Origin: Modestobacter italicus
GTDB taxonomy: Bacteria; Actinomycetota; Actinomycetes; Mycobacteriales; Geodermatophilaceae
NCBI RefSeq assembly: GCF_000306785.1
Contig: NC_017955.1
Span: 1,302,001 to 1,366,000, forward strand
DNA length: 64,000 nt
Direction: 5' to 3'
Below, one piece after another: positions 49,042 to 56,756 of the stretch. Every line of letters begins with the position of its first letter. Position 1 is the stretch's first letter. Under the pieces are notes generated by a model that saw only the letters and a list, made by a program, of their open reading frames with translations, had not been told where the DNA came from and did not search any database. The translations under genes and the position numbers were made by a program.

Positions 49042-50013
49042 TCAGGAGAAGCCGACCACCGCATGCGGCGTGTAGGGCTCCTCCAGCCGCGCGATCCCCT
49101 CGGCGCTCAGGTGCAGGTCGACGGCGGCCACCGCGTCGTCGAGCTGCCGGTCCTCGGTCACCCCGACGATCGGCGCGGTGACGACCGGCTTGCTCAGCAG
49201 CCAGGCGAGCGCCACCTGCGCGCGCGGCACCCCGCGCGCCGCGGCGACCTCGGCCACCCGGTCGACGATCGCCCGGTCGCCGTCGGCGTAGAGCCTGCTG
49301 CCGAACTCGTCGGTCGCCGACCGGGCGGTGCTGTCGTCCCAGTCGCGGGTCAGCCGGCCGCGGGCGAGCGGGCTCCACGGGATGACGCCGATGCCCTCGT
49401 CGGCGCACAGCGGCAGCATCTCCCGCTCCTCCTCCCGGTGGAGCAGGTTGTAGTGGTCCTGCATGGAGACGAACCGGTGCCAGCCGTGCTCGCCGGCCCG
49501 GTGCAGCGCCTTGCTGAACTGCCAGGCCCACATGCTGGAGGCGCCCAGGTAGCGGACCTTGCCCGAGCGGACGCACGCGTCCAGCGCCTCGAGCGTCTCC
49601 TCGATCGGGGTGTGCGGGTCCCAGCGGTGGACCTGGTAGAGGTCGACGTAGTCGGTGCCCAGCCGCCGCAGGCTGGCGTCCAGCTCGGCCAGGACGGCCT
49701 TGCGGAACAGCCCGGCGCCGTTCGGGCCCGGCCGCATCCGGCCGTGCACCTTGGTGGCCAGGACGACGTCCTCGCGGTCGGCGAAGTCCTTCAGGGCACG
49801 GCCGGTGATCTCCTCGCTGGAGCCGGCCGAGTAGACGTTCGCGGTGTCGAAGAAGGTGATCCCGGCGGCCAGCGCCTTCTCGATGACCACGCGGCTCTGC
49901 TCCTCGGGGAGGCTCCACGGGTGGCCGCCCCGCTCGGGGTCGCCGAAGCTCATCATCCCCAGGCAGATGCGCGAGACCTGCAGGCCGGTGCTGCCCAGAC
50001 GCGTGTACTCCAT
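49042..50013 (-). CDS. Aldo/keto reductase
   Basis: Encodes 323 residues from ATG 50013. A TIM barrel with the AKR tetrad is visible: FFDTANVYSAGSSEE (Asp, Tyr), VVLATKVHG (Lys) and VDLYQVHRWD (His). GASSMWAWQFSKAL and PWSPLARGRLTRDW are typical of the YajO/Gcy-like potassium-channel-beta/AKR11-12 branch. It reduces aldehydes or sugars with NADPH. It is co-directional with the HTH_42 protein 36 bases upstream; no functional link is evident. Confidence 0.92.
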   Translation of the reverse strand: MEYTRLGSTGLQVSRICLGMMSFGDPERGGHPWSLPEEQSRVVIEKALAAGITFFDTANVYSAGSSEEITGRALKDFADREDVVLATKVHGRMRPGPNGAGLFRKAVLAELDASLRRLGTDYVDLYQVHRWDPHTPIEETLEALDACVRSGKVRYLGASSMWAWQFSKALHRAGEHGWHRFVSMQDHYNLLHREEEREMLPLCADEGIGVIPWSPLARGRLTRDWDDSTARSATDEFGSRLYADGDRAIVDRVAEVAAARGVPRAQVALAWLLSKPVVTAPIVGVTEDRQLDDAVAAVDLHLSAEGIARLEEPYTPHAVVGFS

Positions 50014-50049
50014 GGCCGGACCCCCTCCCCGCCGTTGCCCCGCGCAACC

Positions 50050-51099
50050 TCAGGGCAGTGCGGCGTAGCGCTCCTCGATCCGGCTGCGCACCTCGGCGGA
50101 GAGCTCGGCGAAGGGCTCCAGCTCGAGCGCGCGCGCCCTGCCCCGGCCGGCCCGCCAGACGCCGACCGCGGTGCCCGCGGACACCGCGGTGGCCCGGAAC
50201 ATGCCGTTGCCGCCGGGCACGATCCGGTCGGCGAACCCGGCCGGCACGGTGCAGCTGCGGTCGAGGTAGCCGAGCACCAGCTCGTCGAAGCCGGGCAGCA
50301 GCAGCACGTCCTCGGCCTCGGCCCGGGCGGCGGCCAGCCGGTCGGGGGTGGCCGGGTCCATCCAGTGCTCGGTGCCGTCGACGTCGACCCGGGTGAGCCG
50401 GTCGCCGGCGACCGCGAGGCCGGCCTTGACGTCGCGGACCAGCACCCCGGCCCAGCGGACCAGGTCCTTGACGGTGGCCGGGCCGTGCGAGGCGAAGAAC
50501 CGCAGCGCGAGCTCGCCCAGCGCCTCGTCGCGCTCCAGCCGGCGCGGGGCCGGCACCCACTCGTCGAGCAGGACGAACTGCTGGTCGCCGCCGGCGGTCG
50601 GACCGAGGCAGGTCAGCCCGGACTGGGCGAGCCACCACAGCAGGTGGTAGCCGCGCTGGCCCTCGGTGGGCACCCCGCCCGCCGCGAGCGCGGCGACCAG
50701 CTCGGCGCGGCCCAGCCGGCGGCCGCCGCTCAGTGCGGCCAGCGCGACCTCCCCGGCCCGCGCGACGTCGTCGTCGGTCAGCCCCACGGTGGCCCGTCGG
50801 CCGGCCGCCCCGGCCAGCACCCTGGGGCCGAGCAGTTCCAGCATCCAGGGCAGGTCCTCGGCGGCGGTGAGGTGCAGCGTGCCGCGCATCGGCCAGGAGC
50901 GGACGACCTCGCCGGCGTCGAGCGCGGCGGTGACGGCGGCCCGGGTGCCGCCGTCGGTGCGCAGGGCCACCGACATGAGCGCCCCGGGCAGGTCCTGCGC
51001 CTGGACGGCGGTCAGCCAGCGGACCGCGTCGGCCGGGCTCGCCGGCCGGGGCCCGACCAGCCGCTGGGCGGCCATCCGCAGCATCGACAGCTCCTGCAC
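50050..51099 (-). CDS. Winged-helix DNA-binding protein, HTH_42 (YcaQ/AlkX-like)
   Basis: Encodes 349 residues. The HTH_42 family layout is present: AAQRLVGPRPASPADAVRWLTAVQAQDLPGAL near the N-terminus, VRSWPMRGTLHLTAAEDLPWML, GHGPATVKDLVRWAGV-type winged-helix segments, and DVLLLPGFDELVLGYLDRS near the C-terminus. The related YcaQ (AlkX) proteins are DNA glycosylases that unhook crosslinks. The Gln and catalytic Glu positions (the QxQ motif) should be checked: here AVQAQDL is present. A repair role is possible but not shown. Confidence 0.87.
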   Translation of the reverse strand: MQELSMLRMAAQRLVGPRPASPADAVRWLTAVQAQDLPGALMSVALRTDGGTRAAVTAALDAGEVVRSWPMRGTLHLTAAEDLPWMLELLGPRVLAGAAGRRATVGLTDDDVARAGEVALAALSGGRRLGRAELVAALAAGGVPTEGQRGYHLLWWLAQSGLTCLGPTAGGDQQFVLLDEWVPAPRRLERDEALGELALRFFASHGPATVKDLVRWAGVLVRDVKAGLAVAGDRLTRVDVDGTEHWMDPATPDRLAAARAEAEDVLLLPGFDELVLGYLDRSCTVPAGFADRIVPGGNGMFRATAVSAGTAVGVWRAGRGRARALELEPFAELSAEVRSRIEERYAALP

Positions 51100-51130
51100 G
51101 GCCCCACCGTGGCAGCCGGGTGCGACAGGA

Positions 51131-51694
51131 TCAACGCAGCAGGTGCAGGTAGAGCATGTCCTCGGCGTCCGGCTCGGTCGTGAGCGGCGTGAAGCCGGCG
51201 GCCCGGGCCGCCCCGAGGCTGGCTGCGTTGTCCGGCTCGATGCCCAGCACGAACTGCTCGACGTCGGCCAGCTCGGGCGCGCCGACGAAGGCGCGCAGCG
51301 TGGCCCGGCCGAAGCCGCGGCCCCACCGCTGCGGGTCGACGACGTACGCGGCGCCCGTGGTGCGGCGCTCGTCCGTCCAGGTCACCCGCTCGGTGGCCGG
51401 GTCCCACAGCGTCCAGCGGTCGTAGACGTCCCCGCCGACCTGCGCGACCGGGGCGCCCTCGCCGTCCAGGGCCAGGAAGGTGTGCGAGCGCAGCACCCGG
51501 CGACCGCGGAACTCCTCACCGTGCGCGGCGTTGCGCAGGGCCAGCTCGCGCGCCGGCCAGGAGCGCCCGCCCAGCCGGCGTCGCACCTCGGGGTGGTCGA
51601 ACCAGGGGAGCACCCGCGGCAGGTGCTCGGGCTCGAACGGGACCAGCCGGATCGTCGCGGGGACGGACACCTCCCCACCCTGCAGCACTGTCAC
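51131..51694 (-). CDS. GNAT family N-acetyltransferase
   Basis: Encodes ~187 residues from GTG 51694; GTG 51688 and 51670 are alternatives, the last of which overlaps a GGGGAGG site too closely. The acetyl-CoA loop is recognisable (YVVDPQRWGRGFGRATLRAFVG, with the Q/RxxGxG/A pattern). GIEPDNAASLGAARAAGF follows, usual for RimJ/RimL-type enzymes. It begins with RLVPFEPEHLPRVLPWFDHPEVRRRLGG. The substrate amine is unknown. It is divergent from the frameshifted 2OG-Fe(II) oxygenase, with 67 bases between. Confidence 0.9.
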   Translation of the reverse strand: MTVLQGGEVSVPATIRLVPFEPEHLPRVLPWFDHPEVRRRLGGRSWPARELALRNAAHGEEFRGRRVLRSHTFLALDGEGAPVAQVGGDVYDRWTLWDPATERVTWTDERRTTGAAYVVDPQRWGRGFGRATLRAFVGAPELADVEQFVLGIEPDNAASLGAARAAGFTPLTTEPDAEDMLYLHLLR

Positions 51695-51761
51695 CGCGCC
51701 GTCATCCGGTGGCAACGAGCACTCCCTAGGTTCGGGGACCCGCCCTCCGGAGAGGAAGCCG

Positions 51762-52726
51762 ATGTCCGCCGTCCCGCTGGTCGACCTGGCCCCCTGGTAC
51801 TCGGGTGGCCCGGCCGGGCGGCGGCAGGTGGCCACCGACGTGGACCGCGCGCTGTGCGAGGCCGGTTTCCTGCTCCTCACCGGCCACCGGGTGGACGCCT
51901 GCCTGGCCGACCAGGTGCGGGCGGAGGCCCGGCGGCTGTTCGCGCTGCCCCCGGCGCGGAAGGCCCGGCTCTCAAGGGTCCCCGGGGGCCGGGGCTGGGT
52001 CCCGCCGGGGTGCCGGCGGCCTGCCCGGACGGCCCGGAGCGCCCGCCGGACCTGCGGGAGTCCTTCACCTTCGGCGCCGACCAGCCGCCACCGGCGGTGA
52101 CCGGGACGGTGGAGGAGGAGTGGTACGCCCCGAACAGCTGGCCGGCCGAGGTGCCCGGGCTGCGTCCCGCCGCGACCGCGTTCTCCGCCGCCTGCGCCGG
52201 GGTGGCCGAGGACCTGCTGCGGGTGGCGGCCCTCGCGCTGGACCTGGCCGACGACTTCTTCGTGTCCCGCTGCACCGGGGACACCTGGACCGTCGAGCTC
52301 GACCGGTTCCCCGCCCGGCAGGAGGTGGGCACGGTGCTGCCCGGGCAGCTGCGGGCCGGCCCGCACACCGATGCCGGCACGCTGGCGCTGGTGGACCGCG
52401 AGCCGGGCTCCGGCGGTCTGCAGGTGCGCGCGCTGGACGGGTGCTGGGTCGACGCGCCGTTCGTGCCGGGTGCCCTGACGGTCAACGCCGGCGACCTGCT
52501 CGCCCGGTGGACCGGCGACCGGTGGCGCTCCACCCCGCACCGGGTGCTCCCGCCACCGGTGGAGCTGCCGGGCGAGGAGCTGCTGGACCTGGCCTTCCGC
52601 GCCGAGGCCGACCCGGGCACGGTGGTCGAGCGGCTGCCCACCCCGGCGGCCGGGCCGACCCGGTACGAACCGGTGACCGCCGGTCGGTTCCGGCGCAGCC
52701 GGAGCGGGTCCGTCAGCGTCGGCTGA
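51762..52726 (+). pseudogene. 2-oxoglutarate/Fe(II) oxygenase (IPNS-like), frameshifted
   Basis: ATG 51762 opens an isopenicillin-N-synthase-like N-terminus (PLVDLAPWYSGG, VDRALCEAGFLLLTGH, GGRGWVPPG). The frame then turns to Arg-rich nonsense. The adjacent frame continues from 52010 (VPAACPDGPERPPDLRESFTFGADQ) to the catalytic core: GPHTDAGTLALVDRE (His, Asp), STPHRVLPPP (His) and RYEPVTAGR. Adding one G to the GGGG run at 52007-52010 would restore a ~322-residue enzyme. So this is either a broken gene or a sequencing error in a homopolymer. The iron ligands are intact, which favours recent damage or an error. Confidence 0.75.
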
Positions 52727-52744
52727 CGCCGTACCGTGCTCCCC

Positions 52745-52864
52745 ATGATGGGCATGGGCAACCTGGGCCCGGACGGACGACGGCGCCAGCGGCTGGTCGC
52801 CGGGATCATCGTGGCCGCGATGCTGCTGGCCGCCGGTGCGGTGCTGCTGGGCACCGTCCTCTGA
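52745..52864 (+). CDS. Small single-helix membrane protein (39 aa)
   Basis: Encodes 39 residues: MMGMGNLGPDGRRRQRL, then a hydrophobic helix (VAGIIVAAMLLAAGAVLLGTVL) to the C-terminus, with positive charges on the inside end. It lies 18 bases after the oxygenase gene and 15 before the next, so it may sit in one operon. It is too short for homology-based naming. Similar short Arg-rich plus helix proteins occur widely in actinobacteria. Confidence 0.5.
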   Translation: MMGMGNLGPDGRRRQRLVAGIIVAAMLLAAGAVLLGTVL

Positions 52865-52879
52865 CGGGAGGGCCTGGGC

Positions 52880-53296
52880 ATGGACGTGGACGAGTGGTTC
52901 GCAGCCGCCGGTGACCGGGCCGGTGAGCTCCGCCGGGTCGACGCGCTGGTGCAGGCCGCGGCGCCGGGGATCGACCGCCAGCTGGTGCCGGTCGGGTCGG
53001 GGCAGATGCTGGGCTACGGGATGATGCCGTACCGGCCCAGGTCGGCGAAGGAGACCACGACGTGGCCGCTCCTCGCCCTGGCGGCGCAGAAGCGGCACCT
53101 CTCGCTGTACGTCTGCGCCGTGGTCGACGGGGAGTACCTCGCCGAGTCCCGGGCCGCGGCGCTGGGCAAGGTGTCCTGCGGGAAGAGCTGCATCCGGTTC
53201 ACCTCGCTGGACCGGGTCGACACCGTGGCGCTGGACCAGCTGGTGCGGGACGCCGTCGCCAGCACCGCCGACGGGCGCAACGCCTACAGCGGCTGA
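52880..53296 (+). CDS. DUF1801-like protein (YdhG/frataxin-like fold)
   Basis: Encodes 138 residues. It has the pattern of DUF1801 proteins: a helical start (VDEWFAAAGDRAGELRRVDALVQAAAPGIDRQL), GSGQMLGYGMMPYRPRSAKETTTWPLLALAAQKRHLSLYVCAV, then GKVSCGKSCIRFTSLDRVDTVALDQLVRDAV. These cytosolic proteins have a small alpha/beta fold; roles suggested for relatives are iron or metal chaperoning. The two cysteines in SCGKSC are notable. An inverted repeat follows in the downstream gap. Confidence 0.82.
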   Translation: MDVDEWFAAAGDRAGELRRVDALVQAAAPGIDRQLVPVGSGQMLGYGMMPYRPRSAKETTTWPLLALAAQKRHLSLYVCAVVDGEYLAESRAAALGKVSCGKSCIRFTSLDRVDTVALDQLVRDAVASTADGRNAYSG

Positions 53297-53310
53297 CCCC
53301 CGCCTCCGCC

Positions 53311-53376
53311 GAGTGGGCAGTTCCGGTCGCCGACACACCCCGACGCGCCGTCCCCGGCGACCAGAACTGCTCAGTG
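53311..53376. repeat. Imperfect inverted repeat downstream of the DUF1801 gene
   Basis: Arms 53311-53332 and 53355-53376 match at 18 of 22 positions, including the 16-base block around GCAGTT.TGGTCGCCG, with a 22-base loop. It begins 15 bases after the stop and ends 56 bases before the ABC-F start. It could be a terminator or a mobile palindromic repeat. Confidence 0.6.
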
Positions 53377-53432
53377 GGCCTGGACGGTCGGCCGCCCGGG
53401 AAGGCGGTTGCCCGGTCCGGGAGACTGGCGGC

Positions 53433-55052
53433 ATGGGCTACGTCGACGTCACCGGGGTCCGGCTCACGCTGCCGGACGGGCGGGTGCTGCTCGACGACGT
53501 CAGCTTCCGGGTGGGGGAGGGCGCCTGCGCCGCGCTGGTCGGCGAGAACGGCGCCGGCAAGACCACGCTGCTGCGGATCATCTCCGGCGACCTCGTGCCC
53601 GAGGCCGGGTCGGTCGCGCTGGTCGGCGGGCTCGGCATCATGCGGCAGTTCATCGGCTCGGTGCGCGACGACACGACCGTGCAGCGCTTCCTGGTCGACC
53701 TCGCCCCGCCCGCCGTCCGGGAGGCCTGGGACGCCGTGGAGGCCGCCGAGCTGGCGATGATGGAGGTCGACGACGAACCCGCGCAGATGGCCTACGCGAA
53801 CGCGCTGGGCCACTGGGGCGACGTCGGCGGCTACGACGTCGAGGTCACCTGGGACACCGTCACCGTCGCGGCGCTCGGCGTCCCCTACGACGGCTGCAAG
53901 TACCGCGAGCTGACCACGCTGTCCGGCGGGGAGCAGAAGCGGCTGGCGCTGGAGTGCCTGCTCCGCGGCCCGGACCAGGTGCTGCTGCTCGACGAGCCGG
54001 ACAACTACCTCGACGTGCCGGGCAAGCGGTGGCTGGAGGAGCGGCTGCTGGAGACCCGCAAGACCGTGCTGTTCGTCAGCCACGACCGCGAGCTGCTGGC
54101 CCGGGTCGCCGACCGGGTGGTCACCGTCGAGGGTGGGACGGCGTGGGTGCACGGCGGCGGCTGGGCCGGGTACCCGGCGGCGCGCACCGCCCGGCACGAG
54201 CGGATGGCCGAGCTGCGCAAGCGCTGGGACGAGGAGCACGACCGGCTCGTCGAGCTGGTCCGCACGCTGCAGCAGCAGGCCAAGAACTCACCCGACATGG
54301 CCGCGCGGTACCACGCCATGCAGACCCGGCTGGCCAGGTACGAGGCCGCCGGTCCGCCACCGGAGCGGCCGCCGGACCAGTCGGTGACCATGCGGCTGCG
54401 CGGCGGGCGCACCGGCGTGCGGGTGGTCGTCGCCGAGCAGCTGGAGCTGGCCGGCCTGATGCGCCCCTTCGACCTGGAGGTCGAGTACGGCGACCGGGTC
54501 GCGGTGCTGGGGTCCAACGGCGCGGGCAAGTCGCACTTCCTGCGGCTGCTGGCCGGCCAGGACGTCGCGCACACCGGTGGCTGGCGGCTGGGGGCGCGCG
54601 TGATCCCCGGGTTCTTCGCCCAGACCCACGCGCACCCGGAGTGGCTGGAGCGCACGCTCGTCGACCTGCTCTGGCACGGCGAGCCGGGGCGGCCCGGCGT
54701 GGACCGCGGCCGTGCGATGGCCACGCTGCGCCGCTACGGGCTGGCGGCGCAGGGCGACCAGCTGTTCCGGTCGCTGTCCGGCGGTCAGCAGGCCCGCTTC
54801 CAGGTGCTGCTGCTCGAGCTCTCGGGCGCCACGCTGCTGCTGCTCGACGAGCCGACGGACAACCTGGACGTGCTCAGCGCCGAGTCCCTGGAGGCGGCGC
54901 TCGACGCGTTCGACGGCACGGTCATCACCGTCACCCACGACCGCTGGTTCGCCCGCACCTTCGACCGGTTCCTGGTCTTCGGGTCCGACGGGCGGGTCTA
55001 CGAGGCGCCCGAGCCGGTGTTCGACGAGGGCCGCGTCCAGCGCGCCCGCTGA
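53433..55052 (+). CDS. ABC-F family ATP-binding protein
   Basis: Encodes 539 residues from ATG 53433. It has two ABC domains without membrane segments. The first has Walker A GENGAGKTT, signature LSGGEQKRLALE and Walker B VLLLDEPDNYLD. The second has GSNGAGKSH, LSGGQQARFQVLL and LLLLDEPTDNLD. A Arg/Gln-rich linker between them (about 245-330; RKRWDEEHDRLVELVRTLQQQAKN) is the region that reaches the ribosome in this family. ABC-F proteins regulate translation or protect ribosomes from antibiotics; which applies here is not evident. It is monocistronic, ending at the 31-bp hairpin. Confidence 0.93.
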   Translation: MGYVDVTGVRLTLPDGRVLLDDVSFRVGEGACAALVGENGAGKTTLLRIISGDLVPEAGSVALVGGLGIMRQFIGSVRDDTTVQRFLVDLAPPAVREAWDAVEAAELAMMEVDDEPAQMAYANALGHWGDVGGYDVEVTWDTVTVAALGVPYDGCKYRELTTLSGGEQKRLALECLLRGPDQVLLLDEPDNYLDVPGKRWLEERLLETRKTVLFVSHDRELLARVADRVVTVEGGTAWVHGGGWAGYPAARTARHERMAELRKRWDEEHDRLVELVRTLQQQAKNSPDMAARYHAMQTRLARYEAAGPPPERPPDQSVTMRLRGGRTGVRVVVAEQLELAGLMRPFDLEVEYGDRVAVLGSNGAGKSHFLRLLAGQDVAHTGGWRLGARVIPGFFAQTHAHPEWLERTLVDLLWHGEPGRPGVDRGRAMATLRRYGLAAQGDQLFRSLSGGQQARFQVLLLELSGATLLLLDEPTDNLDVLSAESLEAALDAFDGTVITVTHDRWFARTFDRFLVFGSDGRVYEAPEPVFDEGRVQRAR

Positions 55053-55117
55053 CCAGGCACAGGTACCTATACGTGCGTTTCGGCACCCAGAACGCATGCA
55101 TAGGTACCTATGCCTGG
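55053..55117. repeat. Long imperfect hairpin between convergent genes
   Basis: Arms 55053-55083 and 55087-55117 (31 bases each) match at 26 positions with a three-base loop. They contain nested AGGTACCT palindromes and are AT-richer than the surroundings. It probably terminates both the ABC-F and the convergent GMC oxidoreductase transcripts. Its GGTACC core recalls the palindromes near 62400-62440. Confidence 0.7.
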
Positions 55118-55121
55118 CACG

Positions 55122-56756
55122 TCAGCGGGCGGACTCCACCGCGGACGGGGACGCCGCGGCCGCCCGGCCGTCGAGGACCTCGGTGGCGATCCGGGTCGCG
55201 TTCGCCATCACGGTGAGCGTGAACGTCGTGGAGGCCAGGGTCGGCAGGACCGAGCCGTCGACGAGGTGCACCCGGTCCCACTCCGGCAGCCGGCCCCACC
55301 GGTCGGTGCCGCCCCGCGCGCCCGGCTGCTGGTGCGGGAAGGTGCTGCCGAAGTGGTAGCTCTTGCCGGCACCGCTGACCGCGACGTGGGTCAGCAGCGG
55401 CCACAGGTCCAACGCCGGTGCGATCCGGGCCAGCCGGCGCAGCACCGGGCCGAGCATCGCCGGCCGCCCGGTGTCCTCCGGGACGAGGTCCAGCTCGGGC
55501 AGGCCGCCGGCACCCCGCCGGGCGGTCACCCGGATCCCCGGTGACGCCCAGGAGGGCAGGTAGCCGAAGCCGACGGTCAGCCGCCGCAGCACCTCGGTGG
55601 TCAGCCCGGACAGCGCCGGGGAGCGCAGCAGGCCGGGCAGCGCGTCGAGGAAGGCCGGGTTGTACGGGTAGCCGTGCAGGTGCGCGGTGTCGACGTCGTC
55701 CTCGTCGAAGGACAGCAGCACGTTGAACTGGTTGAGCGTGAAGTCCCGGGCGTCCGGACGGCGGGGGTCGGCCACGCCGCGGCGGGAGAGGAACGGCACC
55801 ACGAACTGCAACGACTCGGCCATCCGCACGCTCGCCGGCGGCTGGGGCAGCGAGCCGAGCACCAGCCGGGTCGTGCCCATCGCCCCGGCGGCGACGAACA
55901 CCCGGTCGGCGTGCAGCTCGTGGCGCTCGCCGGTGGCCAGCTCGCGGAACCGCGCCACGGCACCCCGGTCGTCCTGCCCGACCTCCTCCACCAGCACCCC
56001 GCCGACGTACCGGACGTTGGGCAGTCGGCGGACCCGGTCCATGGTCTGCGCGGCGCTGTAGACCAGCCCGTGCGGGCAGCCGGTCATGCACAGCCCGCAC
56101 CGGGTGCAGTCGTTCGCGCGGAACGCCAGCCGGGCCCGGCCGACGGTCACGCCGCGGCGCCGCAACGCCGTCCGGTGCTCGGCGTAGCGCTGCAGCACCG
56201 CCTCGGTGCGCGCGCCCAGCGGCGGCAGCCCGCTGCGGGGGGCCAGCAGCGGGAACGACCCGGCGAGGTCGTCGACCTCGGCGGCCAGCGGCACCTGCTG
56301 AAGGGCCGCCCGGTAGTGCGGCTCCATCTCCGCCCAGGACACCGGCCAGTCGCGGAACGTACCCGGCGAGAAGGGCATCGCCTGGGCACCCCACAGGTTG
56401 GTGAACCCGCCGTAGGCCGAGGAGACGACGTCGGTGTTGGTGTCCGGCCGTGCGCCGCGGATGCCGGTCACCTGGCCGAGGTCCCGGAACGGGTGGTCGG
56501 ACCCGTAGACCCGCTTCTGCGGCACCGCGCGGCCGCCCCCGGCAGTGCGGGCGGTGACCAGCTGCAGGTCGACCGGGTGCCAGGACGCCTCGTCCCGGCC
56601 GGCCATCCGCGCGAGCGCGGCCGTGCGGGGTGCGTCCAGCCGGCTGCCCAGGTCGAGCACGGTCACCTGCTGGTCCCCGCGGCAGGCGAGCGTCCAGGCC
56701 ACCATCGCCGCCGAGGCACCCGAGCCGATGACGAGGTGCGTTCCGGCGGGGGTCAC
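55122..56756 (-). CDS. GMC oxidoreductase with a four-cysteine [Fe-S]-type motif
   Basis: Encodes 544 residues from GTG 56756, overlapping the GT2 stop as GTGA. The N-terminal dinucleotide motif (HLVIGSGASAAMVAW) binds FAD. The C-terminal GMC part has YHFGSTFPHQ and VDGSVLPTLASTTFTLTVMANATRIA with the expected His/Asn. Between the FAD and substrate parts, NDCTRCGLCMTGCPHG places Cys217, 220, 223, 227 in the spacing of a ferredoxin-like cluster site. It is translated with the GT2 gene, so a sugar or lipid-linked glycan is a possible substrate. Not standard for GMC enzymes. Confidence 0.87.
   Translation of the reverse strand: MTPAGTHLVIGSGASAAMVAWTLACRGDQQVTVLDLGSRLDAPRTAALARMAGRDEASWHPVDLQLVTARTAGGGRAVPQKRVYGSDHPFRDLGQVTGIRGARPDTNTDVVSSAYGGFTNLWGAQAMPFSPGTFRDWPVSWAEMEPHYRAALQQVPLAAEVDDLAGSFPLLAPRSGLPPLGARTEAVLQRYAEHRTALRRRGVTVGRARLAFRANDCTRCGLCMTGCPHGLVYSAAQTMDRVRRLPNVRYVGGVLVEEVGQDDRGAVARFRELATGERHELHADRVFVAAGAMGTTRLVLGSLPQPPASVRMAESLQFVVPFLSRRGVADPRRPDARDFTLNQFNVLLSFDEDDVDTAHLHGYPYNPAFLDALPGLLRSPALSGLTTEVLRRLTVGFGYLPSWASPGIRVTARRGAGGLPELDLVPEDTGRPAMLGPVLRRLARIAPALDLWPLLTHVAVSGAGKSYHFGSTFPHQQPGARGGTDRWGRLPEWDRVHLVDGSVLPTLASTTFTLTVMANATRIATEVLDGRAAAASPSAVESAR

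Noticed and set aside
51131-53434. Long minus-strand ORF extending the GNAT protein to 767 residues
   Set aside because: Only the last ~187 residues match GNAT; the rest is antisense to the oxygenase and DUF1801 genes.
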